A DNA stretch of 64,000 nucleotides from Roseihalotalea indica. Its GTDB lineage: Bacteria > Bacteroidota > Bacteroidia > Cytophagales > Cyclobacteriaceae. The position numbers and the translations under genes are program-made. The notes under the pieces are model-generated. The model was not told the origin of the DNA. It searched no databases and was given only the letters and a program-made list of their open reading frames with translations. Shown piece by piece: positions 16,836 through 27,276 of this stretch; positions within the stretch are counted from its first letter, which is position 1, and every line of letters starts with the position of its first letter. The stretch lies in the NCBI RefSeq assembly GCF_022458895.1, contig NZ_JAINFL010000006.1:186001-250000 (forward strand). Direction: 5' to 3'.

Positions 16836-17579
16836 TTACCCGGCTGGGCTAAAATTGTTTTTAGAGAAGAGTATCTGCTCATCTAAGTCAGGCCAGTTGC
16901 CCGCTGTTCTTACCGGGATAAATTCGGCAAATAGCTCTTCTTTGTACCACCCCAGGGCTTTGGTTTTTTTAATCATTTCCCGGTGCTTGGCACTCTGGTA
17001 CGCATACGCCACCATGGCTTCCCGGCTCTTCCACACACTAAAGGTAGCTTGCTGTAACAATGGGATTTCCCCAATGCCTTTAGAAAAAAGTAATCCGGCC
17101 TGATGATATTCCAAACGGCGGCTGACAACCGGTACATGTTGCCAAAAGCTAAGTAGTTTACTGGGATAAATTGTTGCTCGGGTAAGCACGGCTACCGGTC
17201 CGTCAGAAGCCGCTTCGGCTATTACTGGAAAAGGCTGAGAGCCCTCCCAACTGCCTTTTACCTGCGTAGGTTCAAGGAAAACTGTCCAATAACGTGTTGA
17301 GCGCGTTAATGCTTGTTGGCTGAATGGGTGATTGTTGAAAAACTGATCAGCATCGGAACTACTTTCCCAAACTGCTAGAAAGGCATACGTGGTTAAGTCA
17401 GGAACAATACTGAAGCCATTACCGCCACCACTGCCTAACAATTTAAAGAAATTGAGGCCGTGTACCGATTTTAAAGAGCCTTTCGCACTCTGCATTTGTC
17501 GTAAGGCCCACCAGCAATCCCCAATTCCTCTGAATTTTAAAAATGTGATGCTGGTAAGCGGATGATGGTTGCTTATCAA
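16836..17579 (-). CDS. CrtA-like carotenoid monooxygenase/ketolase
   Basis: A 247-residue protein resembling spheroidene monooxygenase (CrtA), which oxidises the C-2 position of acyclic carotenoid ends. Family-like stretches are FFKLLGSGGGNGFS, AFLAVWESSSDADQFF, VLTRATI, KGIGEIPLLQQATFSVW and the end ALGWYKEELFAEF. The start is probably TTG at 17579: an in-frame stop lies five codons upstream and no ATG fits. Coloured Cytophagales make 2-oxygenated carotenoids, so the role fits, but no other carotenoid gene is in the window. Confidence 0.75.
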   Translation of the reverse strand: MISNHHPLTSITFLKFRGIGDCWWALRQMQSAKGSLKSVHGLNFFKLLGSGGGNGFSIVPDLTTYAFLAVWESSSDADQFFNNHPFSQQALTRSTRYWTVFLEPTQVKGSWEGSQPFPVIAEAASDGPVAVLTRATIYPSKLLSFWQHVPVVSRRLEYHQAGLLFSKGIGEIPLLQQATFSVWKSREAMVAYAYQSAKHREMIKKTKALGWYKEELFAEFIPVRTAGNWPDLDEQILFSKNNFSPAG

Positions 17580-17659
17580 AGGATGTGTAGCCTAAAGTCA
17601 AAAAAATAGCGGTATCGTAGTGGTACCGCTCGTTATAAACTGGCAGATATGCCAACTGT

Positions 17660-18892
17660 TTAGAAGTTGCTCAAGGATTTATCAATAATATCGCAACACT
17701 CATGCAGCTGTTCTTCGGTAATAACCAGGGGCGGGGCAAAGCGAATAATATTGCCATGCGTGGGCTTGGCAAGCAAACCATTTTCTTTCAGTTGCAGGCA
17801 GATGTTCCAGGCAGTATCACTGTCTTCATCATCGTTAATAACAATCGCATTAAGCAAGCCTTTCCCCCGAACCAGGCTCATAAGCTCATATTTTTCAACT
17901 AGTTGGTTCATCCGGTCGCGAAAGATCTTTCCTAGACGGTCGGCTTTTTCAGCTAGCTTTTCTTCAGCTACTACATTTAGCGCGGCCATGGCCACCTCAC
18001 AGGCTAAAGGGTTACCACCAAACGTAGATCCATGCTCTCCTGGTTTAATCGTTAGCATCACTTCGTCATCGGCTAACACCGCAGATACCGGAAATACTCC
18101 TCCGGAAAGAGCTTTACCCAGAATAAGGATGTCAGGGCGGAACTCTTCGTGTTGGCAGGCGTACAATTTTCCCGTGCGGGCAATGCCAGTTTGAACTTCA
18201 TCAGCTATAAAAAGGACGTTGTGCTGCTGGCAAAGCTTATAGGCTTGTTTCAGATAACCCTCATCAGGTACTACCACACCGGCTTCGCCCTGAATAGGTT
18301 CTACCATAAAGCCGGCTACATTTGGGTCTTCTAAGGCCTTGGTAAGAGCATTCAGATCATTATAAGGAATCAGCTCATACCCCGGCATAAAAGGCCCGAA
18401 GCCCAGTGTGCTTAGCGGATCGGTTGAAGATGAGATAGCCCCGAGCGTCCGCCCCCAGAAGTTGCCTTCAACAAAAATGATTTTGGCTTGGTTTTGCGGC
18501 ACGCCTTTTACGGTATACGCCCATTTGCGGCAGAGCTTGACGGCAGTTTCACCTCCTTCAACGCCCGTATTCATCGGTAATACCCGGTCAAAACCAAAAA
18601 GCTCAGTGATGAATTTTTCATACCGACCTAGTACATCATTGTAAAAGGCGCGGGAAGTCAGTGTAAGCCGCTGGGCTTGTTGGGTAAGTGCCTGAACAAT
18701 CTTGGGGTGGCAATGCCCTTGATTTACCGCGCTGTAAGCAGACAGAAAATCATAGTATCGTTTCCCTTCCACATCCCACACGTGCACTCCTTCGCCCCGA
18801 GATAGTACTACGGGTAACGGATGATAGTTGTGGGCACCATACTCGTTTTCCAACGCCATAGCTTGCTTACTGCTCAATATCGTTTCTATCAT
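17660..18892 (-). CDS. rocD: Ornithine aminotransferase
   Basis: A 410-residue class-III aminotransferase converting ornithine and 2-oxoglutarate to glutamate semialdehyde. It has the family layout: [20 protein letters not shown] at the start, [28 protein letters not shown], the [11 protein letters not shown] stretch, and the PLP lysine in ILGKALSGG. The ATG at 18892 ([10 protein letters not shown]) is chosen over an in-frame start 13 codons earlier (18931), whose extra residues look like leader sequence. It serves arginine/proline breakdown; no neighbour in that pathway is visible. Confidence 0.93.
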   Translation of the reverse strand: MIETILSSKQAMALENEYGAHNYHPLPVVLSRGEGVHVWDVEGKRYYDFLSAYSAVNQGHCHPKIVQALTQQAQRLTLTSRAFYNDVLGRYEKFITELFGFDRVLPMNTGVEGGETAVKLCRKWAYTVKGVPQNQAKIIFVEGNFWGRTLGAISSSTDPLSTLGFGPFMPGYELIPYNDLNALTKALEDPNVAGFMVEPIQGEAGVVVPDEGYLKQAYKLCQQHNVLFIADEVQTGIARTGKLYACQHEEFRPDILILGKALSGGVFPVSAVLADDEVMLTIKPGEHGSTFGGNPLACEVAMAALNVVAEEKLAEKADRLGKIFRDRMNQLVEKYELMSLVRGKGLLNAIVINDDEDSDTAWNICLQLKENGLLAKPTHGNIIRFAPPLVITEEQLHECCDIIDKSLSNF

Positions 18893-19152
18893 AGTAGTGT
18901 TGTTTGTAATGGGCTGAATCCTAAATTTCAAAGTTAGTAAGAATTGTGCAAATCAATTTAGGCTGACGATGAAAAGGGGGGGGGGTATAAAAGACAGACC
19001 TGGGGTAAACCGGAGAGTGCGAATACAATGAAGGATTATGCTCTTTACGGAACAGAATTGCAACAAATTAGGTTATGATACCCAAGTAAGGTTGCAAAGA
19101 CCTTATTTTCTTCTTTTATCCAAGTAATTGGTAGAAAAACAAAATGACAATT

Positions 19153-19183
19153 TTTGTTTCTAAAGAAGAATTTGTGATATTTG
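19153..19183 (+). promoter_or_regulatory. Promoter of the rpmB-rpmG-DUF4295 cluster
   Basis: TTTG at 19153-19156, 19 bases, then GATATTTG at 19176-19183, seven of eight matches to TAnnTTTG with Bacteroidota-type spacing. A transcript starting near 19190 would have a leader of about 30 bases before rpmB. Confidence 0.6.
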
Positions 19184-19219
19184 CAACCCTAATTTAAGAA
19201 GACAAGAAATATAATAGCT

Positions 19220-19459
19220 ATGTCAAAGGTTTGTCAGATATCAGGCAAGCGTCCTCAGGTAGGGAACAACGTTTCTAAAGCAAACAACAAAACGAAACGC
19301 AAGTTTTATCCTAACCTGCAACGCAAGCGTATGTACCTTCCCGAAGAAGATCGATGGGTTACCATTAAAGTATCCACATCTACTCTCAGGACGATTAACA
19401 AAAACGGAATTACGGCGGTATTAAAGGAAGCGCGGGCTAAAGGAACGTCGCAGATTTAA
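19220..19459 (+). CDS. rpmB: Ribosomal protein bL28
   Basis: A 79-residue large-subunit ribosomal protein. It starts [21 protein letters not shown] and shows the family's [12 protein letters not shown] stretch and the RTINKNG segment. First gene of a three-gene ribosomal unit (rpmB, rpmG, DUF4295), with 36 bases to rpmG. This order is typical of Bacteroidota. Confidence 0.97.
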   Translation: MSKVCQISGKRPQVGNNVSKANNKTKRKFYPNLQRKRMYLPEEDRWVTIKVSTSTLRTINKNGITAVLKEARAKGTSQI

Positions 19460-19495
19460 GCACCGATATCCAATAATAGATAAAGTTCATATATT

Positions 19496-19684
19496 ATGGC
19501 TAAAAAAGGAAAAGGGAACCGCATTCAGGTGATTATGGAGTGCACTGAGCACAAAACCAGTGGTCAGCCCGGTACTTCACGGTATATCACTACCAAAAAC
19601 CGTAAGAATACCCCGGAGCGCATGGAGCGCAAAAAATACAATCCCATTTTAAAGAAATATACTGTTCATCGAGAAATTAAATAA
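19496..19684 (+). CDS. rpmG: Ribosomal protein bL33
   Basis: A 62-residue large-subunit protein: [20 protein letters not shown], then [24 protein letters not shown] in family order. It has one cysteine rather than the four of the zinc-binding form (only C17 is seen), so it is the zinc-independent type. It lies between rpmB and the DUF4295 gene, two bases from the latter. Confidence 0.96.
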   Translation: MAKKGKGNRIQVIMECTEHKTSGQPGTSRYITTKNRKNTPERMERKKYNPILKKYTVHREIK

Positions 19685-19686
19685 TC

Positions 19687-19839
19687 ATGGCTAAGAAAAC
19701 AGTTGCAACACTACGTACTAATACTGGTAAAGGCTTTGCTAAGGTTATCAAAGCAGTAAAATCTGATAAAACAGGTGCTTATACCTTCCGGGAAGAAATG
19801 GTACCAGTTGATAATGTGAAGGAATACTTCAAAAAGTAA
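19687..19839 (+). CDS. DUF4295 protein (Bacteroidota-specific ribosomal protein, bL38-type)
   Basis: A 50-residue, lysine-rich protein beginning MAKKTVATLRTNTGKGF and ending NVKEYFKK. It starts two bases after the rpmG stop. The family DUF4295 is found in Bacteroidota next to rpmG, and a protein from this place has been reported as an extra large-subunit protein in the Flavobacterium johnsoniae ribosome (named bL38); I make that link from memory. A role in the ribosome fits its size, charge and neighbours. Confidence 0.9.
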   Translation: MAKKTVATLRTNTGKGFAKVIKAVKSDKTGAYTFREEMVPVDNVKEYFKK

Positions 19840-19871
19840 TCTGCTACTTTTCTTCTTAGATAAAGTTATTG

Positions 19872-19893
19872 AGCCCGTTAAGGGCTTTTTTTG
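19872..19893 (+). terminator. Terminator after the ribosomal-protein cluster
   Basis: AGCCC-GTTAA-GGGCT followed by seven T residues, 33 bases past the DUF4295 stop and just before ftsY. It separates the ribosomal cluster from ftsY. Confidence 0.85.
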
Positions 19894-19926
19894 TATATTT
19901 TCACGAACATACCTACCAACTGTACT

Positions 19927-20895
19927 ATGGCAATATTTGGGTTATTCTCAAAAGAGAAAAAAGAATCACTCGATAAAGGGTTAGAAAAATCGAAGCAAAG
20001 CTTTTTCGAGAAAATGGGAAAAGCCATTGCCGGGAAATCTACTGTAGATGAAGAGGTGCTAGACGAACTGGAACAAGTCCTTGTCACCAGTGACGTGGGG
20101 GTAGATACTATGGTGAAAATCATTGACCGCATCGAAGACCGGGTAGCGCGGGATAAATACCTGAACACTTCCGAACTAGACCGGATTCTGCGCGAAGAGA
20201 TTGCTGCGTTACTCACCGAAGCGGAGGATTCTGATACTACCCACCAAGCAGCAGATTTTTCTATTCCTGAGAATCACCAGCCTCATGTGGTGCTGGTCGT
20301 GGGCGTGAATGGGGTGGGGAAAACCACAACCATTGGTAAACTAGCCCATCAGTTTAAGAATAAAGGTAAAAAAGTCCTTCTTGGTGCAGCCGACACCTTC
20401 CGGGCCGCCGCAGTTGATCAGTTAAAGCTATGGGGCGAGCGGGTTGATGTGCCCGTTGTTTCTCATGGAATGAATACTGATCCGGCTTCTGTTGCTTTTG
20501 ACGCAGTGAAGCAGGGGGTTGAACAGAAAGTGGACTTGGTAATTATTGATACTGCCGGACGTCTGCATAATAAAATCAATCTGATGAATGAGTTGGCGAA
20601 GATCAAACGCGTTATACAGAAGTTTGTGCCGGAGGCTCCTCATGAAGTGCTCTTGGTATTGGATGGAAGTACCGGGCAGAATGCTTTTATCCAGGCACGC
20701 GAATTTACCAAGGCCACTGAGGTAACGGCATTGGCTATTACCAAACTGGATGGTACAGCCAAAGGAGGAGTAGTCATTGGAATTTCTGATCAGTTTAAAA
20801 TTCCGGTGAAGTACATCGGGGTGGGCGAGAAGATGGAAGATCTGCAAGTGTTCAACAAAATGGAGTTTGTGGATTCGCTGTTTAGCAATTCCTGA
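19927..20895 (+). CDS. ftsY: Signal recognition particle receptor FtsY
   Basis: A 322-residue SRP-receptor GTPase that docks ribosome-nascent chains at the membrane. A short N domain precedes the G domain, where G1 is GVNGVGKTTT (about 126-135), followed by DTFRAAAVDQL, DTAGRL and TKLDGTAKGG. The acidic A domain of E. coli FtsY is missing, as in many bacteria. The ATG at 19927 (MAIFGLFSKEKK) is preferred to an in-frame start 12 codons upstream, which would lie partly in the terminator. Confidence 0.96.
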   Translation: MAIFGLFSKEKKESLDKGLEKSKQSFFEKMGKAIAGKSTVDEEVLDELEQVLVTSDVGVDTMVKIIDRIEDRVARDKYLNTSELDRILREEIAALLTEAEDSDTTHQAADFSIPENHQPHVVLVVGVNGVGKTTTIGKLAHQFKNKGKKVLLGAADTFRAAAVDQLKLWGERVDVPVVSHGMNTDPASVAFDAVKQGVEQKVDLVIIDTAGRLHNKINLMNELAKIKRVIQKFVPEAPHEVLLVLDGSTGQNAFIQAREFTKATEVTALAITKLDGTAKGGVVIGISDQFKIPVKYIGVGEKMEDLQVFNKMEFVDSLFSNS

Positions 20896-20905
20896 TCAAA
20901 AACAC

Positions 20906-21541
20906 CTACTGAACAAAGAATAGTACCGAGGGGACACTGACGGTTAGCCCAACTATACCGCCAATCAGAATATCCAACGGTTTATGAGCGCCCAGGTATA
21001 AGCGGGACGACATCACCAGTCCGCTTAAAAGTAAAGCGCCTACCAGTGGTAACACTAAAAAACTCTGAGGATACTTCATGCCTAGTCCAAAAATAAACCC
21101 TACCAGTCCGCAACTACTGGCTCCGTAGGCGCTTACCTTTATAAACAGGGTGGAAATGCTTACAATGATAATGATTGCGGTAGTGGCAGCCAGCACCACA
21201 CTTAACACCGGGTTTACATTAAATTTGTAGACAAACAGAAACGTCACGATTAGATAGAAAATACTGATAAAAAAGAATGGGAGCACTCTTTCCTGGCGGG
21301 TAGGCATGGAAATGACCGTCAGGTAATTTACCCGGATGACCAAAAAACGGGAAACCGTGACATACACGATGGGAATCAGAAAGGTAGTCAGAAAAATGGC
21401 GAGTAAGAGATAGTTAGCATTCGCTACACTAATGGGTTTAGTAATAATGGGTGCGTAGTAAAAAAGTAAGGCGAATAGGTAGGTAGGCATGAGCAAAGGA
21501 TGCATAAGCACAGAACATACGGATGCCAGTTTTCTAATCAT
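20906..21541 (-). CDS. PAP2-like integral membrane protein
   Basis: A 211-residue protein with about six membrane helices. The C-terminal part has SRLYLGAHKPLD (S179, R180, H186, D190), the third phosphatase motif of the PAP2 superfamily. The first motif is only loosely present (TRQERVLP near 81) and the second (PSGH) is replaced by SAYGAS, which lacks the catalytic His, so activity is uncertain. Its ATG overlaps the rpoN stop by one base, so it is likely translated after rpoN. Confidence 0.75.
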   Translation of the reverse strand: MIRKLASVCSVLMHPLLMPTYLFALLFYYAPIITKPISVANANYLLLAIFLTTFLIPIVYVTVSRFLVIRVNYLTVISMPTRQERVLPFFFISIFYLIVTFLFVYKFNVNPVLSVVLAATTAIIIIVSISTLFIKVSAYGASSCGLVGFIFGLGMKYPQSFLVLPLVGALLLSGLVMSSRLYLGAHKPLDILIGGIVGLTVSVPSVLFFVQ

Positions 21542-22995
21542 TAAAGCTCCTTTCTTAGTCTGGCTACGGGAATTTGCAGTTGCTCGCGATATTTTGCGAC
21601 CGTACGCCGGGCAATGTTGTATCCTTTATCTTTTAGTAATTTCTCTAACTTATCATCAGAGAGGGGCTTTCGCTTGTTTTCATTATCAACCAATTCCTTC
21701 AAGTAGTTCTTCACCTCCCGGCTGCTCACATCTTCTCCGGAGTCAGTAGCGATACCCTCTGAAAAGAAATATTTGAGCGGATAGGTTCCATATTCGGTTT
21801 GCACCGACTTACTATTGGCTACCCGAGAGACTGTAGAAATATCCATTCCAATTTCATTGGCAATATCTTTCAGAATCATAGGCTTCAGCTTGCTCTCGTC
21901 ACCTGTCAGGAAAAAATCATACTGATATTTGATGATGGTTTCCATCGTGTTCAGCAAAGTCTGCTGTCGTTGCTTAATAGCATCAATAAACCATTTGGCT
22001 GAATCGAGCTTTTGCTTAACAAAGGTGACCGTATCCTTTAGCTTCTTATCCTTCTTATTACTCTTGTCGTAAGCGTGCAGCATGTCAGAATACGATCGGC
22101 TAACGCGTAGTTCGGGAGCATTTTTAGAATTTAAAGATAATTCCAGTTTGCCATTATCGTTCACCAGAATAAAGTCCGGAACAACGTACTGGGTTCGGGC
22201 GGCTAGGTCAGTGCCCACCCCGCCGGGCTTCGGATTAAGCTTCGTGATAATGTTGATTGCTTCGCGCAGGCTATTTTCGTCAATCCCCAGTTTGCGGCAA
22301 ATTTTATCGTAATGCTTTTTAGTAAATTCCTTGAAGTTGTCTTCAATAATCTCAATAGCCACACAGGTATACCGATCCTGATCGGGCTTTCGCTCCAGTT
22401 GCAGAAGTAGGCATTCCTGCAAATTGCGTGCGCCAATTCCCGGAGGATCAAAGTGCTGAATTTTGCTCAGTAGCTCCTCCAGTTCTTCTACATCAGTATC
22501 AATATTTAGTGAGAAGGCCAGATCGTTTACGATAGCTTCAAGCTCCCGACGAATGTATCCATCGCTTTCAATACTACCAATAAGTTGTAAACCAATTTGC
22601 TGACGACGATCATCCAATCCTAAAAAGTTGAGCTGGGTAATCAGTAGCTCTATTAGAGAGACTGACGTAGGCATGGGCATGTCTTTGTCGTCTTCGTCGT
22701 TATAAGACCCATCGCCCTGCATCTTATAACCACTAAATTCGTCCTCTGACAGATAATCCTCAACACTTATTTCCTCGCTATAATCTTCCTGCTCGCTATC
22801 AGCAAAATCATCTTCAGTTGTGGCTGGTGCCTCTTCCTCGGCTTCTCTGCCTTCCTCCAGCGCGGGGTTTACTTCTAATTCCTGTTCGATCCGGGCTTCT
22901 AACTCAGCCGTAGGTATCTGCAACAGCTTAATAAACTGTATCTGTTGCGGTGATAATCGCTGGCTGAGTGTTTGGTTTAAACCAAGCTTTTGCAT
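21541..22995 (-). CDS. rpoN: RNA polymerase sigma-54 factor
   Basis: A 484-residue sigma-54 that directs transcription from -24/-12 promoters under AAA+ activators. It has the Gln/Leu-rich activator-contact region at the N-terminus (QRLSPQQIQFIKLLQIP), an acidic linker (about 48-110), the core-binding region and the C-terminal RpoN box ARRTVAKYRE at 462-471. Length is normal. No sigma-54 activator gene is seen in the window. It overlaps the PAP2-like gene by one base. Confidence 0.96.
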   Translation of the reverse strand: MQKLGLNQTLSQRLSPQQIQFIKLLQIPTAELEARIEQELEVNPALEEGREAEEEAPATTEDDFADSEQEDYSEEISVEDYLSEDEFSGYKMQGDGSYNDEDDKDMPMPTSVSLIELLITQLNFLGLDDRRQQIGLQLIGSIESDGYIRRELEAIVNDLAFSLNIDTDVEELEELLSKIQHFDPPGIGARNLQECLLLQLERKPDQDRYTCVAIEIIEDNFKEFTKKHYDKICRKLGIDENSLREAINIITKLNPKPGGVGTDLAARTQYVVPDFILVNDNGKLELSLNSKNAPELRVSRSYSDMLHAYDKSNKKDKKLKDTVTFVKQKLDSAKWFIDAIKQRQQTLLNTMETIIKYQYDFFLTGDESKLKPMILKDIANEIGMDISTVSRVANSKSVQTEYGTYPLKYFFSEGIATDSGEDVSSREVKNYLKELVDNENKRKPLSDDKLEKLLKDKGYNIARRTVAKYREQLQIPVARLRKEL

Positions 22996-23183
22996 GCTAT
23001 TTCTCCATGATGATGATAAGCCCCTTAGTGAGGCGTAAATTTATGATATTATCGCAAATCTTTGTTAAAAAGACCAAAATATCGTTGTTTTACAGCCGGT
23101 TTTACTACATCCGTAAGGTATTAACTAACATTGCAGCGGGGTAGTTCTGGCATTCAACTAAAGGATAATCTTTGTTAGCTACT

Positions 23184-24629
23184 ATGCGAAATTTGCGTTG
23201 GAAAATCAAGCGATTACTGGAAGAAGGAAATATAGACCAATCTGTGGTGGTGAAGGGATGGGTGCGAACCAAGCGAGGTAGTAAGAATGTTAGCTTTATC
23301 GCGCTTAATGATGGTTCTACCATTCATAACCTGCAAATAGTGGCTGATCCTGAAAAGATCACTGAGAATATCTTACGGCGCATTCATACCGGTGCCTGCT
23401 TGTCAGTTGATGGAATAGTGGTGGCCTCTCAAGGGCAGGGGCAGCGGATTGAGTTACAGGCAGAATCTATTGAAGTACTGGGTGAGGCTGATCCGGAAAG
23501 TTATCCGTTGCAGCCTAAAAAACATTCTTTTGAGTTTTTACGAGAGATTGCGCACCTGCGACCCCGGACATCTACGTTCAGTGCGGTATACCGTTTGCGG
23601 CACGCCATGACTTTTGCCATCCATCAGTTTTTTAACGAGCGAGGGTTCTTTTGCCTGCATTCACCGATTATAACCGGCTCTGATGCCGAAGGAGCCGGAG
23701 AAATGTTTCGGGTTACTACCCTGGATGATAAAAAGCCACCCCTTAATGAAGAGGGCGAAGTTGATTATCGGCAGGATTTCTTTGGAAAGGAAACTAACCT
23801 AACCGTATCGGGGCAGTTAGAAGCCGAGTTAGGTGCAATGGCCCTTTCAGAAGTATATACTTTCGGGCCTACCTTCCGGGCAGAAAACTCAAACACCTCC
23901 CGCCACCTGGCCGAATTCTGGATGATTGAACCGGAAATGGCTTTTTACGAGCTGGAGGATAATATGGATCTGGCTGAAGAATTTCTGAAATACCTGGTTC
24001 AATACGCCTTAGATAATTGTGCGGACGATCTGGCTTTTCTGAACCAACGGCTGCTGGATGACGAAAAAAACAAAAAGAAAGAAGAACGCAGCGAGATGTC
24101 GTTGATGGAGCGGCTCCAATTCATTGTTGAAAACGATTTTGAGCGCATCACTTATACGGAAGCTATTGATATTCTGCGCAATTCTAAGCCCAATAAAAAG
24201 AAGAAGTTCCAGTTCTTGATTGATGAATGGGGGGCTGACCTCCAGTCGGAGCATGAGCGGTTTCTGGTAGAGAAGCATTTTAAGAAACCGGTCATCCTTT
24301 ATAATTACCCAAAACAGATCAAAGCTTTCTACATGCGGCAAAATGGCGATGAAACCGTAGCCGCAATGGACGTTTTGTTCCCGGGAATAGGGGAGATTAT
24401 TGGAGGTTCTCAGCGTGAGGAACGTTTGGAGGAGTTACAGCAACGTATGGCGGAGATGGGAATACCCGAGAAAGAAATGTGGTGGTACCTGGAAACTCGC
24501 AAGTTTGGCACTGCTCCGCACAGTGGCTTTGGCATTGGCTTTGAACGACTTATGATGTTTGTCACCGGTATGCAGAACATCCGTGATGTTATTCCATTCC
24601 CCCGAACCCCACAAAATGCTGAGTTCTAG
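23184..24629 (+). CDS. asnS: Asparaginyl-tRNA synthetase
   Basis: A 481-residue class-II synthetase. The N-terminal OB fold ([22 protein letters not shown]) binds the anticodon. Class-II motifs follow: motif 2 in [25 protein letters not shown] and motif 3 in [15 protein letters not shown]. It is slightly longer than the E. coli enzyme because of a lysine-rich insert (about 300). I chose the ATG at 23184 over a TTG four codons earlier. Confidence 0.96.
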   Translation: MRNLRWKIKRLLEEGNIDQSVVVKGWVRTKRGSKNVSFIALNDGSTIHNLQIVADPEKITENILRRIHTGACLSVDGIVVASQGQGQRIELQAESIEVLGEADPESYPLQPKKHSFEFLREIAHLRPRTSTFSAVYRLRHAMTFAIHQFFNERGFFCLHSPIITGSDAEGAGEMFRVTTLDDKKPPLNEEGEVDYRQDFFGKETNLTVSGQLEAELGAMALSEVYTFGPTFRAENSNTSRHLAEFWMIEPEMAFYELEDNMDLAEEFLKYLVQYALDNCADDLAFLNQRLLDDEKNKKKEERSEMSLMERLQFIVENDFERITYTEAIDILRNSKPNKKKKFQFLIDEWGADLQSEHERFLVEKHFKKPVILYNYPKQIKAFYMRQNGDETVAAMDVLFPGIGEIIGGSQREERLEELQQRMAEMGIPEKEMWWYLETRKFGTAPHSGFGIGFERLMMFVTGMQNIRDVIPFPRTPQNAEF

Positions 24630-24701
24630 GGGGAGTAAAGCTACTTCACTCTCATTGTAAATAACTCTCGTGCTTACCAGAATAGTCAATTCCTGAGCTA
24701 T

Positions 24702-26114
24702 ATGCCTAAACCTTCGGAAGTCATTGCTTCGTACTTTCCGCATCAACCTACCGAAGGGCAGCAAAAATTATTTTCTCTCTTTGACCTGTTTCTGGCCCAG
24801 AAGGCCGACCGGAAAACTGCGCTCTTACTAAGGGGATACGCCGGAACCGGTAAAACAACCCTGGTCAGTGCGTTAGTTAAAGCATTACCAACATTCAATC
24901 TTAAGCCTTTTCTGCTGGCACCCACTGGGCGCGCTGCCAAGGTGATGGCAAGCTACTCGGAGCGCAATGCCTATACCATTCACAAGATTATCTACCAGCG
25001 CACCGCCGATCCTATCTCGGGTCGGTTTCAGTTTTCGCGACGCCGAAACTATCAGAAAAACACCCTCTACGTGGTGGATGAAGCTTCTATGTTGTCTAAC
25101 GACATGGGTGCCAGCCGGAGCGGGCTGTTGTCGGATTTAATGGATTATGTTTACGAGCAGCCTTCTAACCGGCTTATGCTCATTGGTGATGCAGCGCAGC
25201 TGCCCCCCGTAGGCCAAACCTTGAGTCAGGGGTTGAATGCTGAGTTTCTGGGTGGAATGTATAATCTTACAATTTTTGAAACGGAGCTTACCGAGGTTAT
25301 GCGACAGGAGCAGGGCTCCGGTATCCTGTTAAATGCTACGCAGCTTCGTCAACAGCTTACTAAGGAGGCATTTAGCATACAATTGCAAACAAAAGGTTTT
25401 CAGGACGTATACCGGATGGAAGGGCGGCGGCTGGAAGATGGCTTACGTTATGCGTATGATAAATTTGGACGAGAGAATACTGCCGTTATCTGTCGCTCAA
25501 ACCGGGAAGCGGTGCAGTATAATCGTTACATCCGGCATCAGATTTTCTTTTATGAAAATGAACTGGAAGTTGGTGATTATCTGATGATTGTAAAAAATAA
25601 TTACTTCTTTACTGAAGAGACTTCCGAGATATCTTTCCTGGCAAATGGGGATTTTGTAGAAATACGGAAGGTCTTTACTATGGAGGATAAATATGGCCTT
25701 CGCTATGCCGATCTGGAGTTACAGTTACTAGACTACCCTGACCAGCCGGCTTTTGAAGCTAAGATCATGCTGGATGTTTTGCACTCCCCCAGTGTAGCTC
25801 TGGAAGAAGACAAGTACCGGGAACTCTACCAGCAGGTGCTAGAGGAGTACCAGGACCAGGAAACCCGCAAGCAGCAGCAGGAAGCCATCCGGAATGATGC
25901 CTATCTGAATGCCCTACAGGTGAAATACGCTTATGCACTCACCTGCCATAAATCGCAGGGGGGGCAGTGGGATGCGGTGTTTGTAGACCAGGGGTACTTG
26001 CCTGATGAAAGGTTGACGCCGGAATATCTGCGCTGGCTGTATACGGCTGTTACGCGCGCCAAGCTTGAGCTTTTTCTTATGAATTTCCGGGACGATTTCT
26101 TTCAGGAAAGTTGA
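24702..26114 (+). CDS. RecD-like single-subunit DNA helicase
   Basis: A 470-residue superfamily-1 helicase. Walker A is GYAGTGKTT near 44-52, Walker B is VVDEASM, motif III is LIGDAAQLPPVG, and the C-terminal motifs TCHKSQGGQWDAVFVD and YTAVTRAK end the core. It lacks the long N-terminal region of RecD2 and has no RecB/RecC partner here, so it is a compact stand-alone form common in Bacteroidota. Role in repair or replication is inferred. It lies 72 bases after asnS on the same strand. Confidence 0.85.
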   Translation: MPKPSEVIASYFPHQPTEGQQKLFSLFDLFLAQKADRKTALLLRGYAGTGKTTLVSALVKALPTFNLKPFLLAPTGRAAKVMASYSERNAYTIHKIIYQRTADPISGRFQFSRRRNYQKNTLYVVDEASMLSNDMGASRSGLLSDLMDYVYEQPSNRLMLIGDAAQLPPVGQTLSQGLNAEFLGGMYNLTIFETELTEVMRQEQGSGILLNATQLRQQLTKEAFSIQLQTKGFQDVYRMEGRRLEDGLRYAYDKFGRENTAVICRSNREAVQYNRYIRHQIFFYENELEVGDYLMIVKNNYFFTEETSEISFLANGDFVEIRKVFTMEDKYGLRYADLELQLLDYPDQPAFEAKIMLDVLHSPSVALEEDKYRELYQQVLEEYQDQETRKQQQEAIRNDAYLNALQVKYAYALTCHKSQGGQWDAVFVDQGYLPDERLTPEYLRWLYTAVTRAKLELFLMNFRDDFFQES

Positions 26115-26154
26115 AAATTAAATACGCCCCGGAAATAAAGTTGAGTTTTTTAAT

Positions 26155-27108
26155 CTACTGAATATCAGTTAATTCCACGTCAAATATGACTGGTTCGAAA
26201 GGACGCCAGTTTCGGATATCGTATTCTTCCAGAAAATCTTTGCGAATTGCTTTGGGAATAACCTGCACCCCTCCTTCGAAGCCCAGATCTGAAGGAATGA
26301 AGATGCGTGCTTTCTCGCCCTCCTTCATTTCTCGGATCCCTCGTTCAAAGCCAGGGATTACACTGTTAGTGCCAATCGTAAATTCAATGGGTTTGTTGTT
26401 TTCAGACTCATCAAACACCTCGCCATCAAGATAGTATCCTTTATAGCTAACTTTTACTCTGTTACCGCTTTTGGGCGCATCACCGTCACCTTCTTCCAGG
26501 GTTTGGAAAAAAAGACCGGAAGACGGCTCTTCAACATTGGATAGCTCATGGGCCTGAATATAGCTTTGAATTGAATCACGGTTCATTTCCTTGATATCAT
26601 CCTCATCTTCCAGCTTCTGAATTTCAACATCTGCAATCAAGATAGCCTCTTTCGGTAATAGCTGACCAAATGAGTAGGTATCAAAGGCATGGTAGGAGGG
26701 AATGTAAAATCGGTACTTTTCTCCCTCCCGCATGTAGCCAGTACCAATGTTAATGCCTCGGGGGAAAAATGCATTAGGGGCATTCTGAGCGTGAAAAAAA
26801 CGAATGGGTGCTGCATCGGCGGTAAGACTATCCAGGGGCTTACCATCCAGGGTTCGTAAAGAATAATGAATGGCAACGATGTCTTCATCATCTACGGCCG
26901 AGCCGGAGTCATTTTTTTTCAATTCTTCAAAGAAGATTCCACTGCTGAGACGTTCAGCCTCGATCTGGTTGCTATCCAGGTAATCTTCAATCATCTTGTT
27001 CTCTTCCTGAACGCGTTTGTCAAAAGCTGATTCTTCTTGATCCAGGCACCCCGTTAGCAAAATACTTACTGACAGGGTGGCCGATAGGTAGGTTAAAGGA
27101 CTTTTCAT
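26155..27108 (-). CDS. Tandem FKBP-type peptidyl-prolyl isomerase lipoprotein
   Basis: A 317-residue lipoprotein with lipobox LLTGC (Cys21). Two FKBP domains follow: the first near 70-180 (a weak copy, VAIHYSLRTLDG) and the second near 210-317 (VKVSYKGYYLDGEVFDES, then GTNSVIPGFERGIREMKEGEKARIFIPS split by usual loops). The second has the full set of active-site aromatic residues, so it should be active; the first may be structural. It would help folding of envelope proteins. Stands alone and is divergent from the DUF1573 gene. Confidence 0.85.
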   Translation of the reverse strand: MKSPLTYLSATLSVSILLTGCLDQEESAFDKRVQEENKMIEDYLDSNQIEAERLSSGIFFEELKKNDSGSAVDDEDIVAIHYSLRTLDGKPLDSLTADAAPIRFFHAQNAPNAFFPRGINIGTGYMREGEKYRFYIPSYHAFDTYSFGQLLPKEAILIADVEIQKLEDEDDIKEMNRDSIQSYIQAHELSNVEEPSSGLFFQTLEEGDGDAPKSGNRVKVSYKGYYLDGEVFDESENNKPIEFTIGTNSVIPGFERGIREMKEGEKARIFIPSDLGFEGGVQVIPKAIRKDFLEEYDIRNWRPFEPVIFDVELTDIQ

Positions 27109-27276
27109 AAATGTGTAAAAGACTTTTTGTTTCTGCTACCTATGACCCTGGGATCCCTTAAATCGTTGGAAGAGTGTTACATTTTTTATGAAAACTGTCT
27201 ATCTAAGTGAAAAAGCTTACATTTAAGAAATTTTTTAAGGATCGTTTTTTGTTACCGAAAATATGAATCGCTAAAA

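Noticed and set aside
18976..18984. Run of nine G residues upstream of rpmB as a phase-variation tract
   Set aside because: It lies between genes and far from any promoter box or start codon, so no switching mechanism is supported.
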